A stretch of 64,000 nucleotides of DNA from Erodium maritimum (Eukaryota; Streptophyta; Magnoliopsida; Geraniales; Geraniaceae), in the NCBI GenBank assembly GCA_963921825.1, contig OY997589.1:79282523-79346522 (forward strand). Reading direction: 5' to 3'. A program made the position numbers and the translations under genes. Each line of letters begins with the position of its first letter. Positions within the stretch are counted from its first letter, which is position 1. The notes beneath the pieces are model-generated. The model made no database searches, was not told where the DNA came from, and saw nothing but the letters and a program-made list of their open reading frames with translations. This document shows positions 11,358 through 21,348 of the stretch, piece by piece.

Positions 11358-11642
11358 AGGGGTTACTAAGCAGCTGGAGTGCGATCCTTTGCGATCTTGT
11401 TTGGTGTGCGATCCTTTGTGATCTTGGGTGTTGCGTGGTTATCTTTCGTGTCCTTGGAGGAAGTCGTAATCGTTGTGTCGGGTATACGTTACGTGTCCGA
11501 GTGTTGAGTCAGGTTAAGGAAAGTAACAGTTGTGTGTCAGTCGGGTTACTTGAGTTGGGGATAGTAGTCCCCTGTGTTGGGTCGTTGTTGGTGTTACTGG
11601 CATTGTCTGCTAGCATGCCGTAGTCAGTCTGTTATCCGTGGT

Positions 11643-11660
11643 GGTGAGCGAACGCTCACC
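11643..11660. other. Conserved 18-bp palindrome near the gypsy LTR end
   Basis: GGTGAGCG and CGCTCACC flank AA. It is intact in all five gypsy LTR 3' ends in the window: here and at 19577-19594, 23342-23359 (reverse), 33611-33628 and 58596-58613. An acceptor-like pyrimidine tract plus TACAG follows it each time. Confidence 0.85.
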
Positions 11661-11937
11661 CCTAGCTGCTTTTCCTACAGGTACTGGTCGCGGGACGGAC
11701 TAAGTGAGCTCTCGAAGCTTGAAGAGCTAGGAGCGGGAGTCCGGGTTTCCTTTTGAGTCTAGCGACGTACGCCTTGTATTTTGTCCGCTTGTTGGGACGT
11801 ACTTTTGAGTTGTAAATTTCTATTTTTATTTAACTAAATGGTGGTTTTAAAGCGATTTATTTAAAAGGTTTGAAAATGTTTTATCGTCTTAAACTTTCGC
11901 GTTCCGTGTTCGGTTCTACTGAATTTGGGGTGTGACA

Positions 11938-12566
11938 ATAATCAATTCCTAGACGTTGTGAAAATCCTTGTGTGACGAGTCGCGATTTGTATCTTACGAC
12001 CTCGCTTTTCTCATTTCTTTTGCGCACAAATACCCATTTATATCCTACAGGTTTTACATCTTCAGGTGTCTGGACTACAGGTCGAATGACTTGGCGTTTA
12101 TTGAGTGAATTGAATTCCGTCTCAATGACATTTTTCCATCTCGGCCTATCATTTCTTCGTCGGCATTCACTGACCGATCTTGGTTCATGATCCTCGTTCT
12201 CTTTTCAAATATCTAATACAATTGTATGTGAAAATATATCATCTACAATAATTTTGTTTCCATTCCATCTTTCACCTGAAGTGACATAGTTAATCGAGAT
12301 CTCTTTATTGTCATCTTTTTAAAAGTGTTTCATCAGCTTTTAAAGACGACTATTCATTTACTACATTTATTTTTTCGTGAATTGTTATATCATTTGATGT
12401 ATCAACTTTCCGAACTTGTTCCTTTCTTTTTCTTGGGTTTTTATCTTTGGATCAAATAGGTCTACCACGCTTCTGGCGTGCTTTACACTCATTTGCTAGC
12501 ATATTTCCCATTTCTTCATTAGGAAGAGTAATTCTACAATGAGCATAAGCAACTAGTATATGTGAT
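11938..12566 (-). pseudogene. Copia-B RT N-terminal region
   Basis: Minus-strand translation near 12055-11960 gives GYKWVFVRKRN followed by RYKSRLVTQGFSQR, the start of a copia RT. Upstream (12430-12480) it encodes a basic GRP/KNPRKRK linker and, to 12566, the integrase-RT connection. No long frame remains. It is cut by Gypsy-a at 11937 and by Copia-C at 12567; GTGAT at 12562-12566 is the Copia-C target duplication. Confidence 0.8.
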
Positions 12567-12766
12567 TGAAGGATCGAAAAACATCATATGTTCGCAGCGG
12601 AAATAAATCATTCGATCCAAAATTGATCTATTGCATCTAAATCATCGTTAAAATAATAAAATCACTTACTTGATTTGTAGACCAAAATTGATTTAGCCCC
12701 GAAACTACGAAGCCTCTAGTGTATCCACACCGAGTAATGATCTTTGATACTTTCAATGATTGAGAC

Positions 12767-14491
12767 TGTTAGCGTCGGTGCCCGTAGTCCGATCATAAAT
12801 GTCCAATTGTAATTATCATCGTTGGCAATATAAATAAAGCGGTTTTTATATTACTTAAGTGTTGGAGTAATATGTCGTGTGTGTTTCCGATCTATGCCCA
12901 CCATGCGAATAGAACCATAGATCAGGATGGATCACACTCGATGAGGTCCCTAGTCAATAGTCTTCGCTGGAAGCGACTAGTATGAGATATGACTCTTGAT
13001 GGCTTACGTTCTATTAGCCATAGGAAAGGGTTCCGGAGTCTGATCATAAACATCATGTGGGACATGATGTTGGATGACCCGACCTGAATATGTTCCATAG
13101 ATTAAGTCATGAACATGTTCAGAGTCGTAGCTTGTCAGGTATCCTTAGACCGAGGAGTCTATATGATTGCTATGCAGTAAACAACCAAGTTTGACCTGAA
13201 AGCCCAACGTTGCACCGTGACTGGGCTTCCATAACGGCCAGGATTGGCTTGGGGAATGACTGCATGAGTGACATGATAGACGGCTAAGGGATTTATCCCT
13301 CATACTACGGTATGGGAAAGATATCTGGTTCACGGCCGCTTGATCGAGAATGACTGACAAGAAAGCATGGCCATGCACATGATACTGGGTATCATAAGGT
13401 CAGTCATCTCACATATCAAGGAACATGGATTGAGGATAATAAGGATGACGGCTCTATGCCTTATCTCAATCCGGATATCGGTGATAAAGGGATAATGACA
13501 AGGACGGTTGAAATGTCAGAATCGACAGGGCGCGATTCGTTATGCAGGGTCGGGCAATACTGAGTCTCGTCAGTCGCCACTTTGGTAAGATCAAGTAAAA
13601 TGGGATTTTACGTTGATCTTACCGACATGCATAGACCTAATGGTCACACCGGCAGTTTGATACTCGATAAGAACATGACGAACCTGAGTTAGAGGGAATT
13701 GTGGCGGGGATCGCCATAGTGGACCGGCTAGCATATTGGGCTCGGCATGGGCTCTCTTGGAGAGGCCCATGGCCGTCCCATATAGGCTAGGCCCAACAAG
13801 GACTCAAGTCATTAGATGACTATTAGTCTTGTTGACCAAAATTGGGTGGGACCCAATTTCCACTAAACTAATAAACTAGGCTGTTTATTAGTTCCACCTA
13901 GCATCTTGGCATGGACACTTGTCTCAAGTAGAGAGTTAAGTGATTCCACTTAACTAAGCATGCAAGATAGGTTGGATATAACAACATGCAAGTGTAGAGA
14001 ATTAGAGAGCTCTTCTTCTTCTTCTTCTTCTTCTTCTTCTTCTTCTTCTTCTTCTTCTTCTTCTTCTTCTTCTTCTTCTTCTTCTTCTTCTTCTTCTTCT
14101 TCTTCTTCTTCTTCTTCTTCTTCTTCTTCTTCTTCTTCTTCTTCTTCTTCTTCTTCTTCTTCTTCTTCTTCTTCTTCTTCTTCTTCTTCTTCCCTTGGCC
14201 GAAACCCCCTCCAAGCTCCATAGGTTGTTTTTCATGTTCTTGAGTCATCAAACTCAAGAACTACGTTGGCTTTGATTCCATCTCGGATACGAGGCGTCCA
14301 AAGGACTCAAGCCGAAGCATAGTTGGTGTTATTCTTCCATCTTCACCACCAAAACTACAAGGTGATGTTCTTGTGACCTTGCTGAATTTTCAGCTTTGTT
14401 CTTCATATTTGGTAGAGTTTATCTTGATTGATTCGTGGTTAATTTCCGCAGCAAATTCTTGTTTTCTTGTCCACGACCTCAAGTTCCAACA
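12767..14491 (+). mobile_element. Solo LTR of copia family D (1,725 bp)
   Basis: The LTR starts TGTTAGCGTCGG and ends TTCCAACA, flanked by GAGAC at 12762-12766 and 14492-14496; there is no internal region, so it is a solo LTR left by LTR-LTR recombination. It is clearly related to the Copia-A LTR read on the minus strand, shares several of its hairpins in place, and contains a long CTT microsatellite. Its autonomous parent is not in the window. Confidence 0.93.
14011..14192. repeat. (CTT)n microsatellite, about 60 units
   Basis: 182 bp of nearly perfect TCT/CTT repeats lie inside solo LTR D. They generate spurious long frames of Ser on plus and Lys/Arg on minus. Confidence 0.97.
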
Positions 14492-14675
14492 GAGACGGCT
14501 ATGGAGAAGAACGATTCTTCTTTTGGTTGTTTGGGAGAGAATGTAAAAAGTGGCTGCAGAGAATAATCTGATAATAATGTCTCTTAACCCTAGTTATCTC
14601 TTTATATACTTTTAATTATTGGGTCCAAGACTCAATTGGGCTTGAAACCCGATCGGGCCTAAGGCAAACCCAACA

Positions 14676-14690
14676 ATCTCCCACTTGACC
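14676..14690 (-). promoter_or_regulatory. Polypurine tract of Copia-C
   Basis: The minus strand reads CAAGTGGGAGAT directly before the 3' LTR. Copia-A copy 3 has the same tract type at 51490-51505. Confidence 0.85.
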
Positions 14691-15791
14691 TAGATCCAAT
14701 CTGTCAAGAACCCCAATATTTATTACACTTCTGTGTTAGCAGAAGGTATAACAAATATGCCATCTAGATCATTTCAATAAATTATCTCATAATAAACTAA
14801 ATGATCTTAAACATCAAACGTCACTCGTAAGTGTGTGACCACATAGGTTCAACGCTAAACCGGTAGTAATTAAACTCATTAACTACTAATCGAGGTTGAC
14901 GTCTAACAATACTCCTCGACGGCCGGATAACGTGAATATCAATATCCAATAAAGAAGAACCTGGTTTAAGGACGATGAATTGTTCTCCTTCCATCTTTCC
15001 AACTCCGGATTATCCTAGGGTATGGTTTGACTGTCAAACCCTAATAGATAACCACTATGTTTCATGTTGATCGTTACTGGTTGTCGAATGACTTTAAGAA
15101 ACTCCTTTCCTAAATCATTCTTCTGCCTTGGCCAAGGATCTTTTCCAACCATAAGATTCATAACAACATAAAGTTCAAACTCATTACCTTGAGTTGATGG
15201 ATTCCCTCTTGACTCGCCACTGATTTTATAGGTACTCAATTATACCCAATGACCTTTCAACTAGCATTTTTACACACTAGGTGTCCGATATCAAAGTATA
15301 ACAAGCATTCTATTAATCACTATGGTGATCTCAGGTCAAAGGACAAAACAATATACATTTGTTCCTTAAGAGAATTTCCACATTGACAGTATATGTAAAA
15401 TCAACCATTTGGAAATCTCACGTTTGGTCAGTTCAATGATCATATCCACTATATGCATCATCTATATTATAACTTAATGAATGGGATCTATTAATACTCA
15501 TCCAATGAGTACAATTATACATATATTGGTCTATCCGGATCATCGTGGTCCTAGTAGGATGATCCTATGACCAAGAACACTTTTAGATAAAACTCTATAA
15601 TACTTGACTCTCATTATCATAATCCCCATTATGATGACAAGTATAACATTTTAATCAAGGACTTATCATATCACAATATCAATAAATATTCATATATGAT
15701 AACAATAAAACGTTGCATTAATCTTAATTAATCACAATCCATAGTTCAAAAATGTGCTAATAATAATGTTGCATAAAGATTAGCATTTAAT
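14691..15791 (-). other. Copia-C 3' noncoding spacer, hairpin-rich
   Basis: About 1.1 kb separates the end of RNase H from the polypurine tract, far more than the roughly 60 bp in Copia-A. No convincing protein is present; the frame 15239-15015 looks accidental. Perfect hairpins include TACTCAT/ATGAGTA around CCA (near 15495-15515), TCATAAT/ATTATGA around CCCC (near 15615-15635) and GGATCATC/GATGATCC around a 13-base loop (near 15535-15570). Confidence 0.7.
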
Positions 15792-16389
15792 CTAAATCCA
15801 ACCATTCATGAACCTCAATCCTATATTCCACTTATGCTTGTCAAACTCCTTTGAACCAAGTGCTTTAGTGAAAGGATCTGCAACATTCTCTTTTCCTTCC
15901 ACCTTCAGAATTTGAACGTCTCCACGTTCAACTATTTCTCTAATTAGATGAAACTTCCGAAGAACGTGTTTCGATTTCTGATGTGCTCTCGGCTCTTTGG
16001 CTTGTGCAATAGCTCCCGTATTGTCACAAAATAAAGGAACACTTTCCTTTGCTAAAGGAACCACACCAAGCTCAGTTAAGAACTTCCTTATCCATACAGC
16101 TTCCTTAGCAGCGTCACATGCCGCTATGTATTCTGCTTCGGTTACTGAATCAGCTACTGTAGCTTGTTTGGAACTCTTCCAACTCACTGCTCCACCATTG
16201 AAGGTAAAGACATAACCAGAAGTAGATTTGCTATCATCCTTATCTGATGCAAAACTTGCATCGGTGTGGCCTAACAATTTAAGCTCATTATCTCCATATA
16301 TGAGGAATTGGTCTTTAGTTTTTCTCAAGTACTTAAGAATAGTTTTGAAAACTTTCCAATGTGCCTCACCCGGATTCCCTTGGTACCTA
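15792..16389 (-). pseudogene. Copia-C RNase H and pol C-terminus
   Basis: The minus-strand frame carries the copia RNase H with the catalytic Asp in GHTDASFASD, Glu in TEAEYIA and Asp in CDNTGAIAQAK, running to a natural-looking end at 15792. It joins the RT part across a gypsy solo LTR at 16390. The frame reads on into that LTR only by chance. Roughly 20 residues expected between the two parts are missing, so the junction region was rearranged. Confidence 0.9.
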
Positions 16390-18223
16390 TGTAATAACCA
16401 CTCCCGGTCAACGCCAGTCAAACCTGCGAAAAACAGGAAAAATTTAAAAATTTTGAGCAAACACTGAACTGAACCGGAATTGGACCCCGAGGGTCATACC
16501 GGACTTAAGTTGACCCCGTTTTTGACCAAAGTGAGTTCTGGGGGACTCAGGGCAACTTTCTGATCAATTTGGGAAATGTTGACTTTTCGTTGGAAAAGTC
16601 AACCGAGCGACGTTTTGGTCCATTCGAGGACCGTTTTGGATCCGAAAAGCTTAGCCGTCATCACAACGGTCTTAGTTGGGCCGTTTCCTTGTAGCCCGTC
16701 AAGTTTCGTAATTTCTTGGGAAAAGTGCCCGTTCGGGGCCCGAAACGTCTGTTTTTCGCGTATCTGATTGGAAAATATCAAGTAGATATTTTCCAAAAGG
16801 TGTGGGACCCACCTTGACACTTTTCCTAATTGTGGTGGTGTTAGTTTTGGGGGGAAAAGGAGTGGAGGAGAAGAGTGGCCGGCCATATGGGGTTAAAAGA
16901 GAAAAAATAGAAATTGTTGTTAGTTTATTTGAAATAGAAAGGAAGAGAGTGTTTAGAGAGAGAAGAAGAAGAATAAGAAGAGAGAAGAGAGGGAAAGCTA
17001 GGGTTTGGAGAGTTCAAGCCTTTGGATCGTCTCAATACAAAGAGAAATCGTCTTCCCCTCGTCTTCCTCGTTGGTAAGACCTAACCCGATCTTCGTTTTG
17101 TTAACTTTTGAAAGCTAGGGTTTTGTATAAAACTATGAGTTAGGGTTGTAGGGAGTTTTGGGTGTTTGTTGGAGACGGTTTAGAGGGTGTTTGGAGGTGT
17201 TATTGGACGTTTTCCGGTGACTGGAGGCTCGGAAGAGCTTCCGGCCATGGGGTGGCTGGCCGGAGCTGGTACCAGCCACCACCATGGTGGCCGAGTCCCC
17301 CTTGAACCCTAGGGCACAGCCAAATGGGTTGGATGGGGCCCACGTGCTCGGGTTTTTAAACGTTCGGGTGGTTTAAAACGTTTCCCCGGATCATTTACCC
17401 TTAACCGAATCGAAAAATTGGAAATTAAATTGGAAAAGTTGTAATTAACGGGTTTTAGAAACTTTAAAACGTTAATTAATTGACTCGGAAGTCGGAATTC
17501 GATTCCGTCAAGTTACTTGGGTTCCTTGAACTATTTCTAAGACCGTAGAAACGAAAACGGGGGCTTTTGGGAGCCCCGGGAGGGCAATTTACAAAACCCG
17601 GGCAGATTCGCCATGTCGGGCGAATCGGGCCTTTACGGGTCCTTTATCGAAAATGTCGAGTAATTGGGAAGGTTTGGGAGTGATCGACAATTGTCGGGGT
17701 TATGTTTGGGCATCGAGTTTAATGGTTTTCAGTTTATTCCTGCGAGTTGTTAAGTGCCTTTAAATTGTGTTCTTTTAGATCGTGCCACGGACCGAGGGCA
17801 AGGGAAAGCTGGGGTGAGTGACTGAGATCATCACCGGAGCTCGTGGTTTGGCTTTTGGGAGAACACGCACGAGGTAGAGAAAAAGTAGCCGGATCTCGGC
17901 CCTGATTGGGGAAAGTTAACAGTAGAATTGCATGTGACACCGGGGTGTCGTGGGTTGAGTAGTTTTATTTAAATATTAGAAAGGCATTATACGGGATCGT
18001 AGCAATTATTAGAAAAGCATGTGACACTTAGTAGTGTCGTAGGAGCAGAGAACTTAGCGATGTTAGAATTACTGGAGGCATATGACCATGCCAGAAGGTT
18101 GTTTGTGAATTTATCGATATTAGGAGTAACTGGAGGCATATGGACCCATGCCCGGAGGTTGATTGAGAAACTGTTGAATATTTAGGACTGTTGGAGGCTT
18201 TGGTTAAGCCGGAGGTTGATTGT

Positions 18224-18376
18224 TTATTTGGTGTCTTGGGTGGCCTTGAGAGCCCGTGCTATTATTGTTGAGTCTGGGGTGGCCATGAGAGCCGTTTTTT
18301 TATTTGTGTTTGGGTGGCCATGAGAGGCCCGTGTACTAAGGTTGGTGTCTTTGGCTGGCCTGACCCGAGTTAGAGT

Positions 18377-18410
<34 letters not shown>

Positions 18411-18910
18411 GGGGGTTGCAAGCATTCTTTTGCTGGCTTACGAGTTAGAGTCTCGGTAAGTTGCGAGCGTGTATTATTGTTGAGTTTGGGTGGCCATGAG
18501 TGCTCGTGGGGTCTTTGAACCCGTGTCTTTACCTTTGGTGTTTGGGTGGCCATGAGTGCCCGTGGGGTCGTTGAACCCGTGTCTTTACCCTGGGTGTTTT
18601 GGGTGGCCATGAGTGCCCGTAGGGTTGTTGAACCCGTGTCTTTACTGTTGGTGGTTTGAGTGGTCGTGAGTGCCCGTGGGGCTGTTGAGTCCGTGAGTTA
18701 CTGTTGGTGTATCTTGGGAGACCGTGAGTGCCTGTGGGACTGTTGAGTCCGTGAGTTACTGTTGGTGTATCTTGGGAGGCCGTGAGTGCCTGTGGTGCTG
18801 TTGAGTCCGTGTCTTTATCGTTGGTGTGTCTTGGGATACCGTGAGTGCCGGTGGGGCTGTTGAGTCCGTGTTTTATGGTTGGTGTCTTGGGTGGCCATGA
18901 GTGCCTGTGG
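18224..18910 (+). repeat. Expanded GGTGGCC minisatellite
   Basis: Around ten diverged units are built on GGTGGCCATGAGTGCCCGTGGGG followed by a GTTGAACCCGTG-type half-hairpin; later units change to GGGAGACCGTGAGTGCCTGTGGG. It is interrupted by the poly-G run at 18378. Confidence 0.75.
18378..18409 (+). repeat. 32-base poly-G run
   Basis: An uninterrupted run of G, then T and five more G, sits within the LTR minisatellite. It could form a G-quadruplex; its exact length may be a sequencing or assembly uncertainty. Confidence 0.8.
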
Positions 18911-18989
18911 AGTGCTGAACCTGTGTTGTTGTTGTTTGTTGAACTTGCTTGTGATTGTGATTGTGGTTACCTGAGTGAGAGAGGTTACT

Positions 18990-19285
18990 GAGATAGGTCG
19001 ACCGCCTGGCCCGACTTTGTGTCGGGGAAGCGCGTGAGTAAGAGAAGTTGTAAGACAGGTCGACTGCCTGGACCGACTGGGATCAGAAAGAGCGAGGGAC
19101 AGAGAAGTAGTAAGACAGGTCGACTTCCTAGACCGACTGGGATCGGAAAGAGCGAGGGACAGAGAAGTTGTAAGACAGGTCGACCGCCTGGACCGACTGG
19201 GATCGGAAAGGGCGAAGGACAGAGAGGTTACTGAGACAGGTTGACCGCCTGGCCCGACTGAGATCGGAAAGGGCGAGAGAAACAG
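18990..19285 (+). repeat. 60-bp tandem repeat with AGGTCGAC hairpins
   Basis: About five units start near 18995, 19053, 19113, 19173 and 19236 with ACAGGTCGAC and contain GGACCGACTGGGATCGGAAAG. It is the homologue of the 43-44-bp block at 11140 but with a longer unit. Confidence 0.8.
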
Positions 19286-19871
19286 AATTGGTTACTGAAC
19301 AACTGGTTTGCGATCCTTTGTGATCTTGTTTGGTGTGCGATCCTTTGTGATCGTGTTTGGTGTTGCGTAGTTTCTTTTGAGTCCTTGGAAGAGGTCGTAA
19401 TCGTTGTGTCGGTCTACTTACATGTTTGAGTGTTAAGTCGCTCGAGGAAGGTCACCATGGTGGTTTGTCAGTCAGAGTACTTGAGTTGGGGACAGTGATC
19501 CCCCGGAGTTGAGTTTGTGGTTGGTGTTACCGGCATTGTCTGCTAATTATGCCGTAGTCAGTCTGTTATCTGTGGTGGTGAGCGAACGCTCACCCCTAGC
19601 TGCTTTTCCTATAGGTATTGATCGCAGGACGGACTAGGGGAGCTCTCGAAGCTTGTGGAGCTAGGAGCGGAGTCCGGGTTCAGTCTTTTGAGTCTAGTGA
19701 CGGATACCTTGTAATTTTGTCCACGTGTTGGGACGTGTTTTTAAGTTGTAAATATTATTTTGATTAATTAAATGGAGATTTTGAAGTGTTTATCCAAAAC
19801 AGGTTTCATTGTTCTATTGTTTTTAAAACGTTCGCGTCCCGAGTTCGGTTTACTGAAATTGGGGCGTGACA

Positions 19872-20824
19872 GCTTGGTATCCATGATAGCATGGTATACA
19901 TGATAGCTCCCACTGCGTTATGGTATACATGATAGCTCCCATTGCGTTAGCATATGGGATTCTATTCATACGTTCTCTTTCCTCTAGGGTCTTAGGACTA
20001 TCCTCCCTAGAAATTGAAACTCCAGTTCCAATAGGTAAGTAACCCTTTTTGGAATTATCCATGTGATACTTCCTTAAGATAGTATCATTGTACGTAGATT
20101 GGGAGATTCCAAGCAACTTCCTTGATCTATCTTTGTAGACCTTTATTCCAAGAATATAAGTTGCTTCTCCCATATCTTTCATGGAGAAGTTTTCAGATAG
20201 CCAAACCTTTGTTTCTTGCATGGCTGGCACATCATTTCCTATTAGCAATATGTCATATACATACAACAGTAGGAAAATAACTATGCTCCCACTAACCTTT
20301 TTGTACACACATGGCTCCTCTTCACAACGCACAAAATCAAACTTTTCGATTTTCGTGTGAAAACGAATGTTCCAACTACGAGAAGCTTGCTTTAATCCAT
20401 AAATGGATCGTTGTAGCTTACATACTTGAGCAGATGACAATGTGAAACCTTCAGGTTGAGTCATATAGACATCCTCCTTGAGCTCACCATTGAGGAAAGC
20501 CGTTTTCACATGCATTTGCCAAATCTCATAATCATAGTATGCAGCTATAGCAAGCAAAATCCGAACAGATTTGAGCATTGCAACAGGGGAGAACGTTTCT
20601 TCATAATCAATGCTTTCCTTTTGATTATAACCCTTAGCAACCAGACGGGCTTTAAAGTTTTCAACCTTACCATCCGCTCCAATCTTTCTCTTAAAAACCC
20701 ATTTACACCCAATAGGTTTTAAGTCATTAGAGTCATCAACTAAAGTCCACACTTTATTGATTTTCATTGACTCCATTTCGGATTCCATGGCAGCAAGCCA
20801 TTTCTCATGGTCTGGACTAGCCAT
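19872..20824 (-). pseudogene. Copia-C reverse transcriptase
   Basis: The minus-strand frame 20824-19850 carries the RT: PIGCKWVFKRK, RLVAKGYNQ, DYEETFSPVAM, VKTAFLNGELKEDVY and SIYGLKQASRSWN. The catalytic box at 20252-20263 reads YVYD, where the family has two aspartates, so the enzyme should be inactive. The 3' end after GAIMYT is scrambled beside the gypsy solo LTR. A stop at 20833-20835 separates it from the upstream linker. Confidence 0.92.
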
Positions 20825-21348
20825 CGCCTCTTAATAACATTTAGGATCGTCTTCAATAACAAGGTCATCATCAATATGATTATCCTCATTATTGCACACT
20901 AATAGATTCATCATATTTGGTGCACTACGTTCTCTAATTGATCTTCTAGGAGGCTCTTGTACTTCTTGATTCTGTTGTTGTCCTTGTTCCTAAACTGGTT
21001 CATTAACCAAATCATTTACCTCAACGTTTGAGGTTGGAACCCTCGGTGGCAACTGTAAGACATCAAGAAAAGGTTTCTCAATATGCATCTCATGCTCTTG
21101 AGTCGGTGCTGAGTCATTGGTATCTTGTATTTCATCAAGATCTATTTCTACTCCAGTTTTTCCAGCATCAATGAACTCCATTTCTAAAAAGGTCGCGTTC
21201 CTAGCCACAAACACTTTGTGTTCAGAAGGATGGTAGAAATAGTATCCCATAGTCTCCTTGGGATAACCAACAAATCTGCATTTGGTAGACTTAGCCTCAA
21301 GCTTGTCTGATTGCAGTCGCTTAACATAGGATGGACAACCCCAAACCC
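20825..21348 (-). pseudogene. Copia-C integrase C-terminus and linker to RT
   Basis: The piece 21250-20990 starts GYYFYHPSEHKVFVARNATFLE, the region after the integrase core, followed by an acidic low-complexity linker. A single-base frameshift near 21345 separates it from the 566-codon frame upstream, and TAG at 20987-20989 ends it. With these breaks it cannot be translated as one chain. Confidence 0.85.

Larger units (their letters stand above)
1..11937 (+). mobile_element. Gypsy-a: 3' part of a Ty3/gypsy chromovirus, split by Copia-A copy 1
   Basis: The window opens inside pol of a plus-strand gypsy element. Domain order is RT, RNase H, integrase and chromodomain, then a polypurine tract and a 3' LTR. 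The LTR starts TGTAAGAACC at 2890 and ends GTGACA at 11937; Copia-A copy 1 interrupts it at 4543-10632. The chromodomain, pol order and LTR of about 2.95 kb fit a Tekay/Del-like chromovirus (clade is inference). The right flank at 11938 is Copia-B RT, so Gypsy-a probably inserted into Copia-B; its left end and target duplication lie outside the window. Confidence 0.92.
10633..11937 (+). repeat. Gypsy-a 3' LTR, second part
   Basis: The LTR resumes with the duplicated GTAGG and continues through two minisatellite blocks, CGATCCTTTGTGATC repeats near 11385, an 18-bp palindrome and a strong acceptor-like CTTTTCCTACAG near 11677, to GGTGTGACA at 11937. The total LTR without the insertion is about 2,953 bp. 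Confidence 0.92.
12567..14675 (-). repeat. Copia-C 3' LTR, split by solo LTR D
   Basis: It starts TGAAGGATCG and ends CCCAACA on the plus strand. After removing LTR D and one GAGAC copy it is 379 bp, the same length as the 5' LTR, with only a few differences. Confidence 0.93.
16390..19871 (+). mobile_element. Gypsy solo LTR (3,482 bp) inside Copia-C pol
   Basis: It begins TGTAATAACCACTCCCGG and ends GGGGCGTGACA, with no PBS, PPT or coding region. It is longer than the 2.8-2.95 kb relatives because minisatellites at 18224-19285 are expanded. No clean target duplication is seen (ACCTA on the left, GCTTG on the right), and the right flank at 19872-19945 shows a local tandem rearrangement. Confidence 0.88.

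Noticed and set aside
13898-14257. Long frames of poly-Ser (plus) and poly-Lys or poly-Arg (minus)
   Set aside because: They are translations of the CTT microsatellite in solo LTR D.
15015-15239. 74-codon minus frame in the Copia-C 3' spacer as an env-like or extra gene
   Set aside because: Short, no membrane segment or recognisable motif, and not preceded by coding signal.
16390-19871. A full gypsy element in Copia-C
   Set aside because: No primer site, polypurine tract or coding region; only one LTR length, expanded by minisatellites.
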